Shown here piece by piece: positions 33,999 to 43,756 of a DNA stretch of 64,000 bases. The position numbers were made by a program, and so were the translations under genes. The DNA comes from JAITWN01 sp050486285 (GTDB taxonomy: Bacteria; Pseudomonadota; Gammaproteobacteria; SZUA-140): the NCBI GenBank assembly GCA_050486285.1, contig JBJHCZ010000015.1:1-64000 (forward strand), in the 5' to 3' direction. Within the stretch, counting starts at the first letter, position 1, and each line of letters opens with the position of its first letter. Under the pieces are notes generated by a model. It made no database searches and was not told where the DNA came from. It saw only the letters and a list, made by a program, of their open reading frames with translations.

Positions 33999-35340
33999 TT
34001 CCCCGATGCCGGCTGCGACGGTCGATCTCGTCGGCAAGGCACTGCAGCATGGGCGCGATCCCGACCGGATAGGCGGGTACCGATCCGGGTTCGCCGCCCG
34101 GCGGGAGGCGTGTCAGGGCGGCGAGCGTACGGTCCCGGATAATGGACAGGACCTCGGGCGCGGCCAGGCGTCGTCCCGCGCGCATGACCGTCTGTAACAG
34201 CGGATCGCCCGGCAGCGAGTCACTCGACAGCGTCAGCGTATCCGCGCACATGCGCCCGGCCGTGTCGTAACCACGCCAGACCTGCTTCCGCCCCGGCCAC
34301 GTCTCCTTGCCCTCGGAGCGCTTGCGCCGGGGGATGCCGGCATATTCCTGCAGCTTGTACGCGCAGTCGAGATAAGGGGCGTCTGCCGAGGTGTCGAGTT
34401 TCGTGCCGATGCCGAAGCCGTCGATCGGCGCGCCGGCGCGGAGCAGCTTGCCGATGATCGCCTCGTCGAGACTGCCGCTGCAGAAGATCGCGGTGTCGCG
34501 CAGGCCGCCGTCGTCGAGGATGGCGCGCACGCGCAGGCTGTGTTCCAGCAGGTCGCCGCTGTCCAGGCGGACGGCCCTGATGCGGATGCCGCGTTCCCTC
34601 AATTGCGGCGCGAGCGCGACGACCTTGCGCGCGCCGGCCTCGGTGTCGTAGGTGTCGATCAGCAGCGTGACATTGTCGCGCATCGATTCTGCAAAGTGCT
34701 CGAAGGCCAGCGCCTCGTCGTCATGGGCCTGGATGTAGGAGTGGGCCATCGTGCCGTAGCTCGGAATACCGTAGCGGGCCTCGGCGAGCACGGTCGCGGT
34801 GCCGTCGAAGCCGGCGAGATAGCTCGCCCGCGCCGCGAGCAGCGCCGCCTCGGCGCCGTGGGCGCGGCGCATGCCGAAGTCGACCAGCAGCTTGCCGGGC
34901 GCCGCGAGGCGGCAGCGCGCCGCCTTGCTCGCGATCAGGGTCTGGAAATGCAGCAGATTGATGACGCGGCTCTCGATCAGTTGCGCCTCGGGCAGCGGCG
35001 CGACGACGCGCAGGATCGGTTCGTCGGCGAAGAAGACGGTCCCTTCCGGCATCGCGTCGACGTCGCCGGTGAATCGCAACGTCGCGAGCCGCTCGATGAA
35101 GCCGGCGGAAAACCGGCCGGTCCCGCGCAGCCAGGTGATCTCCTCGTCACTGAAGCGCAGGCGTTCCAGATAATCGAGGACCTGTTCGAGACCGGCGGCG
35201 ACGAGAAACGCGCGTTCCGGCGGCAGCCGGCGCACGAAGAACTCGAACACCGCGGTGTCGTTCATGCCGCGGTCGTGGTAGCCCTGCAGCATCGTCAGCT
35301 GATACAGGTCGGTGAGGAGGGGGCTGGTCAGCGGGTCCAT
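33973..35340 (-). CDS. pncB: Nicotinate phosphoribosyltransferase
   Basis: This 455-aa enzyme joins nicotinate and PRPP to form nicotinate mononucleotide in NAD salvage. It begins MDPLTSPLLTDLYQLTML, a family hallmark. Other motifs are MRRAHGAEAALLAARASYL, a histidine in TMAHSYIQAHDDE, RLDSGDLLEHS and DGFGIGTKLDTS. The length matches the longer bacterial form. It lies 12 bases after pncA on the same strand, so nicotinamide is deamidated and then phosphoribosylated by products of one transcript. Confidence 0.95.
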   Translation of the reverse strand: MDPLTSPLLTDLYQLTMLQGYHDRGMNDTAVFEFFVRRLPPERAFLVAAGLEQVLDYLERLRFSDEEITWLRGTGRFSAGFIERLATLRFTGDVDAMPEGTVFFADEPILRVVAPLPEAQLIESRVINLLHFQTLIASKAARCRLAAPGKLLVDFGMRRAHGAEAALLAARASYLAGFDGTATVLAEARYGIPSYGTMAHSYIQAHDDEALAFEHFAESMRDNVTLLIDTYDTEAGARKVVALAPQLRERGIRIRAVRLDSGDLLEHSLRVRAILDDGGLRDTAIFCSGSLDEAIIGKLLRAGAPIDGFGIGTKLDTSADAPYLDCAYKLQEYAGIPRRKRSEGKETWPGRKQVWRGYDTAGRMCADTLTLSSDSLPGDPLLQTVMRAGRRLAAPEVLSIIRDRTLAALTRLPPGGEPGSVPAYPVGIAPMLQCLADEIDRRSRHRGISLPEASV

Positions 35341-35352
35341 CTTGCCTCCGGG

Positions 35353-35934
35353 TCAGACCGGCGCCAGCGAGGCAAGGTCGAGCACGGTTGCGCCCAGCGC
35401 CGCGATCTCGCGTTCCGCGTCTTCGCCGTCGCCGGGCTCGACGTTGACCGCGCGCGAGGCGTCGCTGAGATAGACGACAGTGAAACCGGCCGCGATCGCG
35501 TCGCGTACCGTCGCCAGCACGCAATAATCGGTCGCGAGTCCACCGATCCACAGGCGCCCGACGCCGAGCGTACGCAGGCGTTCGGTCAGGCCGGTACCGT
35601 CAAAACCCGAATAGGCGTCGCGATCCGGGTCGGTGGCCTTCGAGACGACGATCGATTCGTCTGGGAGCCTGAGCCAGGGCGCAAAGTCGGCGCCGGCCGT
35701 GCCGGCCACGCAGTGCGGCGGCCAGGGGCCGCCACGAGCCGTGAACGAACAGTGGTTCGGCGGATGCCAGTCGCGGGTCGCGATCACCGGCAGTCCGGCG
35801 CGCCTGAAGCGTTCGATGTAATGATTGAGCACAGGGACGACCTGGTCGCCGTCGGGCACGCCGAGTGCGCCGTCCGGCAGAAAGTCCTTCTGGACATCGA
35901 CGATGACGAGCGCATCGCCGTTGCGGGTCTCCAT
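35353..35934 (-). CDS. pncA: Nicotinamidase
   Basis: This 193-aa isochorismatase-fold enzyme hydrolyses nicotinamide to nicotinate. The catalytic triad is visible: Asp in VDVQKDFLP, Lys in VSKATDPD and Cys in GLATDYCVLA. The metal ligands are in TRDWHPPNHCSF. The ATG at 35934 gives METRNGDALVIVDVQ; an in-frame start five codons earlier is less likely. It is followed by pncB, forming a two-gene NAD salvage unit. It lies 74 bases after the large hybrid kinase gene. Confidence 0.95.
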   Translation of the reverse strand: METRNGDALVIVDVQKDFLPDGALGVPDGDQVVPVLNHYIERFRRAGLPVIATRDWHPPNHCSFTARGGPWPPHCVAGTAGADFAPWLRLPDESIVVSKATDPDRDAYSGFDGTGLTERLRTLGVGRLWIGGLATDYCVLATVRDAIAAGFTVVYLSDASRAVNVEPGDGEDAEREIAALGATVLDLASLAPV

Positions 35935-36008
35935 GACTGCCTCCGGCAATCCCGGGGAGGGATCGCTGTGATCCGTTCACCCGATCATAGCAGAAGCGGG
36001 GCGGCTGG

Positions 36009-39000
36009 CTAGCCCGGCGTTCTCGGCTTGAAGCGGGTGACGTTGTCACCGTTGGAGATGCGGTGATCGTCGTCGCGGGCGAGATACTTCTGCTCGAAGG
36101 CCTCCGGCGTGAGCGGCTCGCTGAAATAGAAGCCCTGCATGAAGTCGCAGCCGGCCTCGCGCAGCACGCGGGCCTGTTCGGCGGTCTCGACGCCCTCGGC
36201 GATGACCTCGAGACCGAGACCACGCGCCATCGCAAGCACGCCGGTCACGATCGCGATGTCCTCGCGGTCGTCGGGGATGTCATGGACGAAGGAGCGGTCG
36301 ATCTTGAGGATATCGACCGGGAAGCGCTTGAGGTAGGCGAGTGACGAATAGCCGGTACCGAAGTCGTCGATCGCGAGATGAATGCCCATCTCCTTGAACT
36401 TGCGGAAGATCGAGATCATGTCCTCGGCATGTTCCATGATGACGCTCTCGGTGATCTCGAGTTCGAGCAGATCGGACGGCACGCCGGTTTCCCTGAGTAC
36501 GCGGCTGACCGTGTCGATGATCTCGAACTTCTCGATTTGGCGTACCGAGAGGTTGATCGCCATGCGCAGCGGCGCGTGACCCTTGTCGAGCCAGGTCTTC
36601 AGCTGCCGGCAGGCCTTGAACATCACCTGGTCGCCGATGCGGCCGATCAGGCCGGTGTCCTCGGCCAGCGGGATGAAATCGGCCGGCGCGACGATGCCGC
36701 GTTCCGGATGCATCCAGCGCACCAGGGCCTCGACGCCGATGACCTTGCCGCTGCGGGATTCGACCTGGGGCTGGTAATGGATCAGCATTTCGTCGCGATC
36801 GACGGCCCTGCGCAAATCACCCTCCATCTTCAAGCGTCGCGCGACGTCCGCCTCCATACCGTATTCGAAGAAGCGGAAGTCGTTGCGATAACGCTTGGCA
36901 TTGAACATCGCGGTGTCCGCATGTTTCATCAGCGTCGCGATGTCCGAGGCATCGGACGGGAACATCGAGATGCCGATGCTCAGCGTGACGAAGATTTCCT
37001 GCTCGAGGAAGGTTACCGGCTTCGAGAAGGCCGTGCATATCTTCCTTGCGATCGAGGCCAGCACCTCGCGCGAGCCGATGTCGTCGAGTACGATCGTGAA
37101 CTCGTCACCGCCAAGGCGCGCGACCAGGTCGCCGTCGCGGACGCAATGATGCAGCCGTTCGGCGACGATCTTCAGCAGCATGTCGCCGGCGTCGTGGCCG
37201 AGGGTGTCGTTGATCAGCTTGAAGCGGTCGACGTCGATGAACATCACCGCGAGAGGCTTGCCGGTCTCGCGGTTGGCGTCGAGCAGCGCGGTCAGGTGGC
37301 TGGTAAAGCGCATCCTGTTCGGCAGGCCGGTCAGAGAATCGCTGTAGGCGAGCTGGTGCATGTGACGCTCGGTGCGGCTCGCATGCATCAGGTGGGCAAT
37401 GCGGCGGCGCAGCACGGAGATGTTGACCGGTTTCGGGATATAGTCGGTTGCGCCGACCGAGAAGGCCTTCTCGATCGAGTCCTCGTCCTCGAGACCGGTG
37501 ATGATCAGCACCGGGATGTGGGCGCTGTCCGCCTGCTGTTTCAGATACTGGCAGGCGGCAAATCCGTCCATGATCGGCATCTTGCCGTCCATCAGGATCA
37601 GGTCGGGGGGGTCGTTTGCGCACAGGTCGATCGCAGTGGTGCCGTTGTCGGCCTCGATGACCCGGTAACCTTCCTCCTCGATGATATTGCGGAACATCAA
37701 ACGCGTGTAGCGATCGTCGTCGACGACCAGAATCCGCCCGACATGACCGTGATGGCCCTGGGATCCGCTTTCGACCCGATTGCCGTCCAGCTCGCTCCGC
37801 AGCAATGTCAGCAAGGTCTGCGACTCGGCGACGGCGGTGTTGTAGAGCATCCGGACGGTATTGATATCATTGCCGCGGCCGGCGGATTCGATGTGCCGGC
37901 TGACATCGGCCAGCCGGCTGGCGCCGATATTCGCGGCGCTGCCCTTGACCGCATGGGCAATATTGGGGACGTTGTCGAGTCGGCCTTCCCTGATCGAGGC
38001 GTCGAGATCCGCCAGATAGGCAGGCAGATCCTCGATGAAGACCTTGAGCATCCCGGTAAACGAATCGCCGATCGATTCCCTGAGCTCGTTGAACATGGCC
38101 TCATCGAGCGTCTGTCCCGCCACTGCCCGGTCGCCGGCTTCACCGGGGGCGATCGTTGAGGCGGGCAGGGGGCGGGCGGCCTCACCGCGCAACCACACCG
38201 ACAGCTTGTCACGGATGATCTCGAGCTTCAGGGGTTTGGAGAGATAGTCATCCATGCCGGCGTCGAGGCATCTGCGTATGTCCCCGTCCTGGACGTTGGC
38301 GGTCATCGCGATGATCGGCATTCGGCGTCCGCTGCCTTCCAGCGCGCGGATCCGGCGCGTCGTCTCGTAGCCGTCGAGGTCGGGCATGTTGCAGTCCATC
38401 AGGGCGAGGTCGAACGATTCCAGGCGCAGGGCCTCGATTGCTTCGTGTCCGCCGGCGGCGACAGTGGGGCGCAGGCCGAGACGTTCGAGCATGCCGGAAA
38501 CGACGTACTGGTTTGCCCGGTTGTCCTCGACGATGAGGATTCGTGAACGCGGGAGCTTGTTCGTCTCTGAGTCCGCTGCCGGGTCATCCCTGGCCGGCAA
38601 GGCAGGGCGACTGCCGATCAGCATGTCGATCAGCAGGCCGTGCAGCGTGGACTTTCGCAACGGCTTTCGAATTGACCAGGCGCTGGCATTGCCGGTGGTG
38701 GCGGTCTCGGCATCCGCCATCCCGTTCGCCATCAGCGCGATATGGGCGACGCCGGTCAGTTCACCCGACCCGATGATGTCGGCGACGGGGCGTCCGAAGT
38801 TAGCCTTGAGGTCGGCGTCTATCAGCAGGGCATCGAAGCAAGGATTGCGGTCCCGGCGCGACTCGATGATCGTCGACATCTCCTGCGCAGTCTGTGCGAC
38901 GACCGGTCTCATGCCGAACGACTCGCACAGCCGCCGTGCCTGTCGCCTGACCGTCTCGCTGTCGTCGACGATGAGGATGCTCTTGCCGGCAAGCCTGCTC

Positions 39001-40529
39001 TCGACCGCAGTAGCGGCGACGGCGGATTCGGGCCTGTCGAACGGCAGCCTGACGCGGAAGCTGCTTCCCTGTCCCGGCGCGCTCCTGACGCCGATGTCGC
39101 CGCCCATGAACTCGACGAGTTGCTTGCAGATCGCCAGACCGAGTCCGGTGCCGCCGTACTTGCGGGTCGTCGAACCGTCGGCCTGGAGGAAGGGTTCGAA
39201 AATGCGCTGGTGCGCGTGTTCGGCGATGCCGATGCCGGTGTCCCTGACCTCGAACAGGAGTGCCGGGCGTTCGGCGCAGGATTGTTCCGCCGGTTCGACG
39301 GAAATCGTGATTTCACCCTTGTCGGTGAATTTGATCGCGTTGCCGACCAGATTGACGATCACCTGGTGCAAGCGGGCACGATCGCCGTTGACCATGGCCG
39401 GACAGTCGCTGTCTATCACATAGCCGATATCCAGTCCCTTGGCGTTGGCCTGGGTACCGATCAGGCCGAGTATGTCGTCGAGGAAATCCGTGAGGCAGAA
39501 GTCCTCGCGGTTGACTTCGAGCTGGCCGGAATCGTTGCGCGAGAAATCGAGGATGTCGTTGACCAGGGCCAGCAGGGATTCTCCGGAGCTGCGCGCAACC
39601 TCGAGATAGTCCGCCTGCCGCTCATTGAGACCCATGCCCTGCAACAATTCAAGCATGCCGAGGACGCCGTTCAGCGGCGTCCTCAGTTCGTGACTGACCG
39701 TCGCCGCGAACTCGCCCTTCAGGCGCGCGGTCTCGATGGCGGCGTCCCGGGCCCTGCGCAGTTCGATCTCGCGGGCCTCGAGCACGTTCATCATCTTGTT
39801 GAAGGCCGTCTGCATTTCGTTGACATCGCGCGGACCCTCGATGCCGGCGCGGATCATCGTCTCGCCGGAAGTCGCCCGGTGCATCGTCTCGGCAAGGCGC
39901 TTGATCGGGCCGGTGACGCGGCGGGTCAGCAGCAGCAGGGCCGCGAGCAACGCCGCGGCCAGTATCGAGCTCACCGTGATATTGGTCTTGAGCAGGTCGC
40001 CGGTCAGCCCATGCATCGTCTCCTTGCTCATGGCGAGCTGGACATGACCGATCAGCTCCGGTTGTCCGGGATCGACGGTGAACGGAGAATCCTCATCGAT
40101 CGACGGAGTGGTATAGACCGGCGAGATGAAGCGCCACTGCCGGTTGCCGTCCTCGATCATCAGTGTCTGTGGCGGGATGGCGCCGGCGTAATCATCGAGC
40201 CTGTTGATCTCGCCCACGGCCAGCAGCGGATGGCGATCGGTGTCGTAGACCGCGATCGCAACGATGTCCGGCGAACTCAGCACCGCCTCGGCGTAGTCCT
40301 GCACGTTTTCCGGACTGTGCAGCAGCAGCGCCAGAGTACTCTGCGAGGCCAGCGTCTCGGCGGTCTGATGCCCCTCGAACACGAAGCGATCGCGGATGGT
40401 CTGTCCGGACAGCCAGGTGATCGCGATCGACGATATCAGCGATGCGAGCAGGATACCGGCGACGAAGATCAGCGCCAGTTGCTGGCGGAATCCCATGCGG
40501 CCGTATCTGTTGGTCTTGTTCAGGTCCAT
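36009..40529 (-). CDS. Hybrid histidine kinase with GGDEF and EAL outputs
   Basis: This 1506-aa inner-membrane protein has, in order, TM1 (about 17-40), a periplasmic sensor, TM2 (about 183-202), HAMP, HisKA with H280 in TVSHELRTPLNG, HATPase, two receiver domains, an Hpt domain (NIAHAVKGSAANIG), a third receiver (LMDGKMPIMDGF), GGDEF (LARLGGDEFTIVL) and EAL (GVEALVRWMHPERG). The cyclase has an RxxD inhibitory site five residues before GGDEF. The EAL metal and catalytic motifs (LEITES, IDDFGTGYSS, LKIDRSF, AEGVET) look intact. The ATG at 40529 is preferred over GTG 40535. The first receiver is the most divergent. It follows a binding-protein gene by 15 bases, which may supply its ligand signal. 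Confidence 0.92.
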   Translation of the reverse strand: MDLNKTNRYGRMGFRQQLALIFVAGILLASLISSIAITWLSGQTIRDRFVFEGHQTAETLASQSTLALLLHSPENVQDYAEAVLSSPDIVAIAVYDTDRHPLLAVGEINRLDDYAGAIPPQTLMIEDGNRQWRFISPVYTTPSIDEDSPFTVDPGQPELIGHVQLAMSKETMHGLTGDLLKTNITVSSILAAALLAALLLLTRRVTGPIKRLAETMHRATSGETMIRAGIEGPRDVNEMQTAFNKMMNVLEAREIELRRARDAAIETARLKGEFAATVSHELRTPLNGVLGMLELLQGMGLNERQADYLEVARSSGESLLALVNDILDFSRNDSGQLEVNREDFCLTDFLDDILGLIGTQANAKGLDIGYVIDSDCPAMVNGDRARLHQVIVNLVGNAIKFTDKGEITISVEPAEQSCAERPALLFEVRDTGIGIAEHAHQRIFEPFLQADGSTTRKYGGTGLGLAICKQLVEFMGGDIGVRSAPGQGSSFRVRLPFDRPESAVAATAVESRLAGKSILIVDDSETVRRQARRLCESFGMRPVVAQTAQEMSTIIESRRDRNPCFDALLIDADLKANFGRPVADIIGSGELTGVAHIALMANGMADAETATTGNASAWSIRKPLRKSTLHGLLIDMLIGSRPALPARDDPAADSETNKLPRSRILIVEDNRANQYVVSGMLERLGLRPTVAAGGHEAIEALRLESFDLALMDCNMPDLDGYETTRRIRALEGSGRRMPIIAMTANVQDGDIRRCLDAGMDDYLSKPLKLEIIRDKLSVWLRGEAARPLPASTIAPGEAGDRAVAGQTLDEAMFNELRESIGDSFTGMLKVFIEDLPAYLADLDASIREGRLDNVPNIAHAVKGSAANIGASRLADVSRHIESAGRGNDINTVRMLYNTAVAESQTLLTLLRSELDGNRVESGSQGHHGHVGRILVVDDDRYTRLMFRNIIEEEGYRVIEADNGTTAIDLCANDPPDLILMDGKMPIMDGFAACQYLKQQADSAHIPVLIITGLEDEDSIEKAFSVGATDYIPKPVNISVLRRRIAHLMHASRTERHMHQLAYSDSLTGLPNRMRFTSHLTALLDANRETGKPLAVMFIDVDRFKLINDTLGHDAGDMLLKIVAERLHHCVRDGDLVARLGGDEFTIVLDDIGSREVLASIARKICTAFSKPVTFLEQEIFVTLSIGISMFPSDASDIATLMKHADTAMFNAKRYRNDFRFFEYGMEADVARRLKMEGDLRRAVDRDEMLIHYQPQVESRSGKVIGVEALVRWMHPERGIVAPADFIPLAEDTGLIGRIGDQVMFKACRQLKTWLDKGHAPLRMAINLSVRQIEKFEIIDTVSRVLRETGVPSDLLELEITESVIMEHAEDMISIFRKFKEMGIHLAIDDFGTGYSSLAYLKRFPVDILKIDRSFVHDIPDDREDIAIVTGVLAMARGLGLEVIAEGVETAEQARVLREAGCDFMQGFYFSEPLTPEAFEQKYLARDDDHRISNGDNVTRFKPRTPG

Positions 40530-40544
40530 TGCCACTGGTCGCCG

Positions 40545-41528
40545 TTACTGGGGCGGAAATATCAGGTCGAAGCGGGCGAGGTCATCCCGCGTGTAGCGAA
40601 TGCCGAGACGGCTTGCGGTGCGAACATTGAACGCCGTATGCAAGGCATCGAGCAGGCGTATCCCGACCGGATTTTCTGCGCGGCCGTGCGCACGATGCTC
40701 ATGGACTTCCATGGCCAGCGCGCCGATGCTGCGTCCCATTCTGTGATTATCCGGATACATCGCGAACAGGACGCCGCGCCTGACATGTGAAGGATTGTTG
40801 GAGAAAACGATCAGTTTGCGATCCCATGACTCCTTGAGAATCATCGGCAGGATGGCCTGCTCGTCGAGCACCATGCTGTCCTGGGACAACCACAGGGCCT
40901 CGGTGCCGCTTTTCTGGGTGGCGAGGATATCCCGATAACTGCTCGCAGCTTCCTGGGGCCTGTCGACCGGAATCGGATTCAGCGTGATGCCATGCTTCGC
41001 GGAGGCCGCCCTGGCGCGATCGATCAACCACTGTTCCCGCTCACGGTGGTAGATGATATTGACGCGCTCCACCCCCGGTGCCAGCGCCTTCAGACGATGG
41101 AGAAGGATTTCGGGATCAGGGTTCAGCGCGATGCCGTAGTAAGAATTGGCGAGCAGCCCGTCCGACATGTGGATGGCGCCGATTACCACGGGAATCCTCG
41201 GTGACAACTCCTTGCTCAGATCCTGCCCCCGGCTGCCGAGCACCACCGCGATCCCGATATCGTTCCGGCCGAGCCAGGAAGTCAATGCCTCAGCTGTTTC
41301 TTCATTCGTGATGGGGCGAACATTGACCTGTCCGCCGAGCGTCTCGGCGATTCCTTCCGCGATAGTCGTGAAGACACTGCGGAACGGCTCCCTGATCTCG
41401 GGGAAGAGGACGGCGGTGACCGGGGTGTCGGCCGAGGCGGGCTGAACGATGAACAGGGGTAAAGCCGTAACAACAACCAGGCTGGCCTTTAAAGCAAAAG
41501 AGAACAAATGCTTAAGAGAGTAGGCCAT
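40545..41528 (-). CDS. Periplasmic substrate-binding protein, ABC_sub_bind type
   Basis: This 327-aa protein has a signal peptide (cleaved near residue 33, QPASADTP) and the two-lobed pattern of the ABC substrate-binding proteins of the PF04392 type (YYGIALNPDPEILLHRLK, VNIIYHREREQW, LWLSQDSMVLDE). No ABC permease or ATPase is adjacent. It lies instead between a TonB receptor and a membrane sensor kinase, so presenting a ligand to the sensor is more likely than transport. The ligand is unknown. Confidence 0.83.
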   Translation of the reverse strand: MAYSLKHLFSFALKASLVVVTALPLFIVQPASADTPVTAVLFPEIREPFRSVFTTIAEGIAETLGGQVNVRPITNEETAEALTSWLGRNDIGIAVVLGSRGQDLSKELSPRIPVVIGAIHMSDGLLANSYYGIALNPDPEILLHRLKALAPGVERVNIIYHREREQWLIDRARAASAKHGITLNPIPVDRPQEAASSYRDILATQKSGTEALWLSQDSMVLDEQAILPMILKESWDRKLIVFSNNPSHVRRGVLFAMYPDNHRMGRSIGALAMEVHEHRAHGRAENPVGIRLLDALHTAFNVRTASRLGIRYTRDDLARFDLIFPPQ

Positions 41529-41564
41529 GTCTCGGCAGTGCTTGTCTGGCTAAATGGAGTCCCT

Positions 41565-41587
41565 GCCGGTATTCGCGGGATACCGGC
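41565..41587 (-). promoter_or_regulatory. Hairpin in the leader of the binding-protein gene
   Basis: GCCGGTAT (41565-41572) pairs perfectly with ATACCGGC (41580-41587) around a seven-base loop. It lies 37 bases before the ATG of the binding protein. It could be a leader hairpin or an operator; nothing else in 41529-41633 is recognisable. Confidence 0.4.
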
Positions 41588-41633
41588 CCGTGCATAGTTA
41601 TCGGCCTTGAGTGTCAGCCCTGAACCATGAAAC

Positions 41634-41651
41634 GGCCGCCAGCAGGCGGCC
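41634..41651 (-). terminator. Hairpin at the end of the TonB receptor gene
   Basis: GGCCGCC (41634-41640) pairs perfectly with GGCGGCC (41645-41651) around a four-base loop. On the minus strand the stem begins at the receptor stop codon and is followed by GTTTC. It may partly separate receptor transcription from the binding-protein and sensor genes. Confidence 0.5.
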
Positions 41652-43756
41652 TATCGGCCACCCAGCCAGTCCAGGTGATAGCGCGCTTCGACGAAGTAGT
41701 GGCGGCCGGCCAGCGGGAGGTCCCCGGGAATTGCCCCCGGCGCAGGGCTTGGCTCAAAGGCTTCCTCATCGAAGATGTTGCGACCGGATAACGCAAACTC
41801 CCAGGGCGAACCCATGCCTCGGTACCTCAGGGTGATGTCCGTAAGCAGATAGTCATCGACCTGCGTTCTCGGATCGGCAACCTCACGTTTTCTGTCTGCG
41901 ACCCAGTTGACCTGCGCATTCAGTCGCCAATTCGGGAGGAATCGCCAATCTGAACGGATATAGATTTGATGCTGTGGCGCATTGGCAACGTTGGAGTCTG
42001 TATCTTTTTCCCTGGATTTCTGGAAGGCATAGTTACCCAATAATGTCAGTTTGGCCGTGGCTTCATAATGAGCCTCGAATTCAGCGCCATAGCCGTTACG
42101 ACTACCTGAGTTCTGTGCAGTCACAGTGGTAGCAGGCGCAGCATCAGGGATAAACCGGAGGATATCATCCATTTCGTACCTGAAGAGGTTGAGTCCGGTC
42201 CTCAGCTTGTCTGAATTCTGTTTTGTGAAGGCGATCTCATAGGTATCAATGGTTTCGGGCTTGAGATCCGGGTTACCCAGCGCCACGGGATTATTGATGT
42301 TATAGAGCTCGTTAAATGCTGGCGCACGAAATGCACGACCATACAGCAACTTCGTTGTTATGCCAGGAGTAGTCTGCCATACGAGCGCCAGCCTCGGGTT
42401 TGTAGTATTGCCGAAGTCAGAATAATCGTCATAGCGAATGCCGCTCGTCAGCGTCCAGTGGCTGGCAAGTCTCCATTCATCCTGTGCGAACAGATAGTAT
42501 ACCTGTCGATCTTGTGGGCGGATGAAGACATTGTTCGGATTGTTGCTTTCATCCACTAATCCCCCTGGTAACGGGATCGGTATACCGCCGGGAGCAAAGG
42601 TGTAGTTCTTTACCTCCCGGACCTTGTACATATCGCTGTTTATGGCGCCGGCACCTATCCGAATACTGTGGTTGGAAAGCCCGTGGTAGAAGGCAGACAA
42701 TCCCAGACGAGTATGTCGTTCATATACGTACGGACGAGCAATCATGCCATCCGGGAAGGCGCCGCCAAAGGATCCGGGAGGATAAAGCACAAGATTAGGC
42801 TCTGCGCTTGTGTCGAAGTAGCTCAGGACCGCTGTAAGATCCCAATGCTGGCTGACCGCGTTGTTGTATGTCAGGTCGGTATTAATTCTCTGACTTTTCC
42901 CCGACGCCTGAGGGTCGAGAGCCTGTGCAACTCCGGCGCCGCTGCCGAGTTCCTGCCTTCCCTGAAAGCCGGCTCTGAATCTCCAGTTACCCCGGGCAAG
43001 GTCGAATCGTGCGTCGATGGTGTCTCTCTGAAGATTTACCGGACCAGGAGCATAGGAGACATTTGACAGAAAAAGTTGATCAAGGAATGTTTGAGCATCC
43101 GCCTCGATGGTTTCCCTGTGGCCATCGGTAGTCATGTACTGGAGTGAAAACGCGATATCGTTCCCGTTCCACCTCCCGCCATGAAGCATCCACCCTTCGC
43201 GTGTACTGAATGAGCCGGAACGGGCTCCAAACTCGGTTCCATTGATATCATCAGCAGACTTGGTGATGATGTTGATCGTACCGGCAAAGGCATCAGCGCC
43301 GTACACGGCGGAGCCGGGGCCGCGGATTATTTCGATACGCGCGATGTCATTGACAGGCATGCCGCCCCATAGTTCTCCCCTGTTTCCTACAAACAGATTG
43401 GTGATCGGGATGTCGTTGATCAGAATCAGAACCTGCGGGTTGTTTTCGGAATATATGCCTCTTACGGTGTACAGTGGCAGATAGCCACGCGGCGCGACGG
43501 ACACATGGAGTCCGGGGATGGATTCCAGGACCTCGTCAAGGTCGCGAGCGCCCATGTCCCGGATGTCCTTTTCAGTGATGACGGAAGCTACTGCCGGGGC
43601 CCTTGAAATTGGTTGAAGTGACCCCGTAGCGATACTGATAAACTGCTCGTCACCGAAAGCGCGCATCAGCGCATCTTCCTCAGTGCCTGATATGGCGTTG
43701 CCGCCATGAGTCGACATGATCAGGGCCGCACAGGCAAGGCATGAGAGTCTGGACAT
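41651..43756 (-). CDS. TonB-dependent outer-membrane receptor
   Basis: This 701-aa receptor has a signal peptide, a plug domain (about 50-165: APAVASVITEKDIRDMG, PRGYLPLYTVRGI, IEIIRGPGSAVYGADAFAG) and a 22-strand-type barrel with the late motif PETIDTYEIAFTKQNSD. It resembles vitamin B12/ferric-chelate class receptors in length and plug motifs, but the ligand cannot be assigned. The C-terminus ends HLDWLGGR rather than in an aromatic residue. Base composition is distinctly lower in G+C than in genes beyond the cluster. It lies downstream of the citrate-synthase-like pair after a 180-base A/T-rich gap. Confidence 0.92.
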   Translation of the reverse strand: MSRLSCLACAALIMSTHGGNAISGTEEDALMRAFGDEQFISIATGSLQPISRAPAVASVITEKDIRDMGARDLDEVLESIPGLHVSVAPRGYLPLYTVRGIYSENNPQVLILINDIPITNLFVGNRGELWGGMPVNDIARIEIIRGPGSAVYGADAFAGTINIITKSADDINGTEFGARSGSFSTREGWMLHGGRWNGNDIAFSLQYMTTDGHRETIEADAQTFLDQLFLSNVSYAPGPVNLQRDTIDARFDLARGNWRFRAGFQGRQELGSGAGVAQALDPQASGKSQRINTDLTYNNAVSQHWDLTAVLSYFDTSAEPNLVLYPPGSFGGAFPDGMIARPYVYERHTRLGLSAFYHGLSNHSIRIGAGAINSDMYKVREVKNYTFAPGGIPIPLPGGLVDESNNPNNVFIRPQDRQVYYLFAQDEWRLASHWTLTSGIRYDDYSDFGNTTNPRLALVWQTTPGITTKLLYGRAFRAPAFNELYNINNPVALGNPDLKPETIDTYEIAFTKQNSDKLRTGLNLFRYEMDDILRFIPDAAPATTVTAQNSGSRNGYGAEFEAHYEATAKLTLLGNYAFQKSREKDTDSNVANAPQHQIYIRSDWRFLPNWRLNAQVNWVADRKREVADPRTQVDDYLLTDITLRYRGMGSPWEFALSGRNIFDEEAFEPSPAPGAIPGDLPLAGRHYFVEARYHLDWLGGR

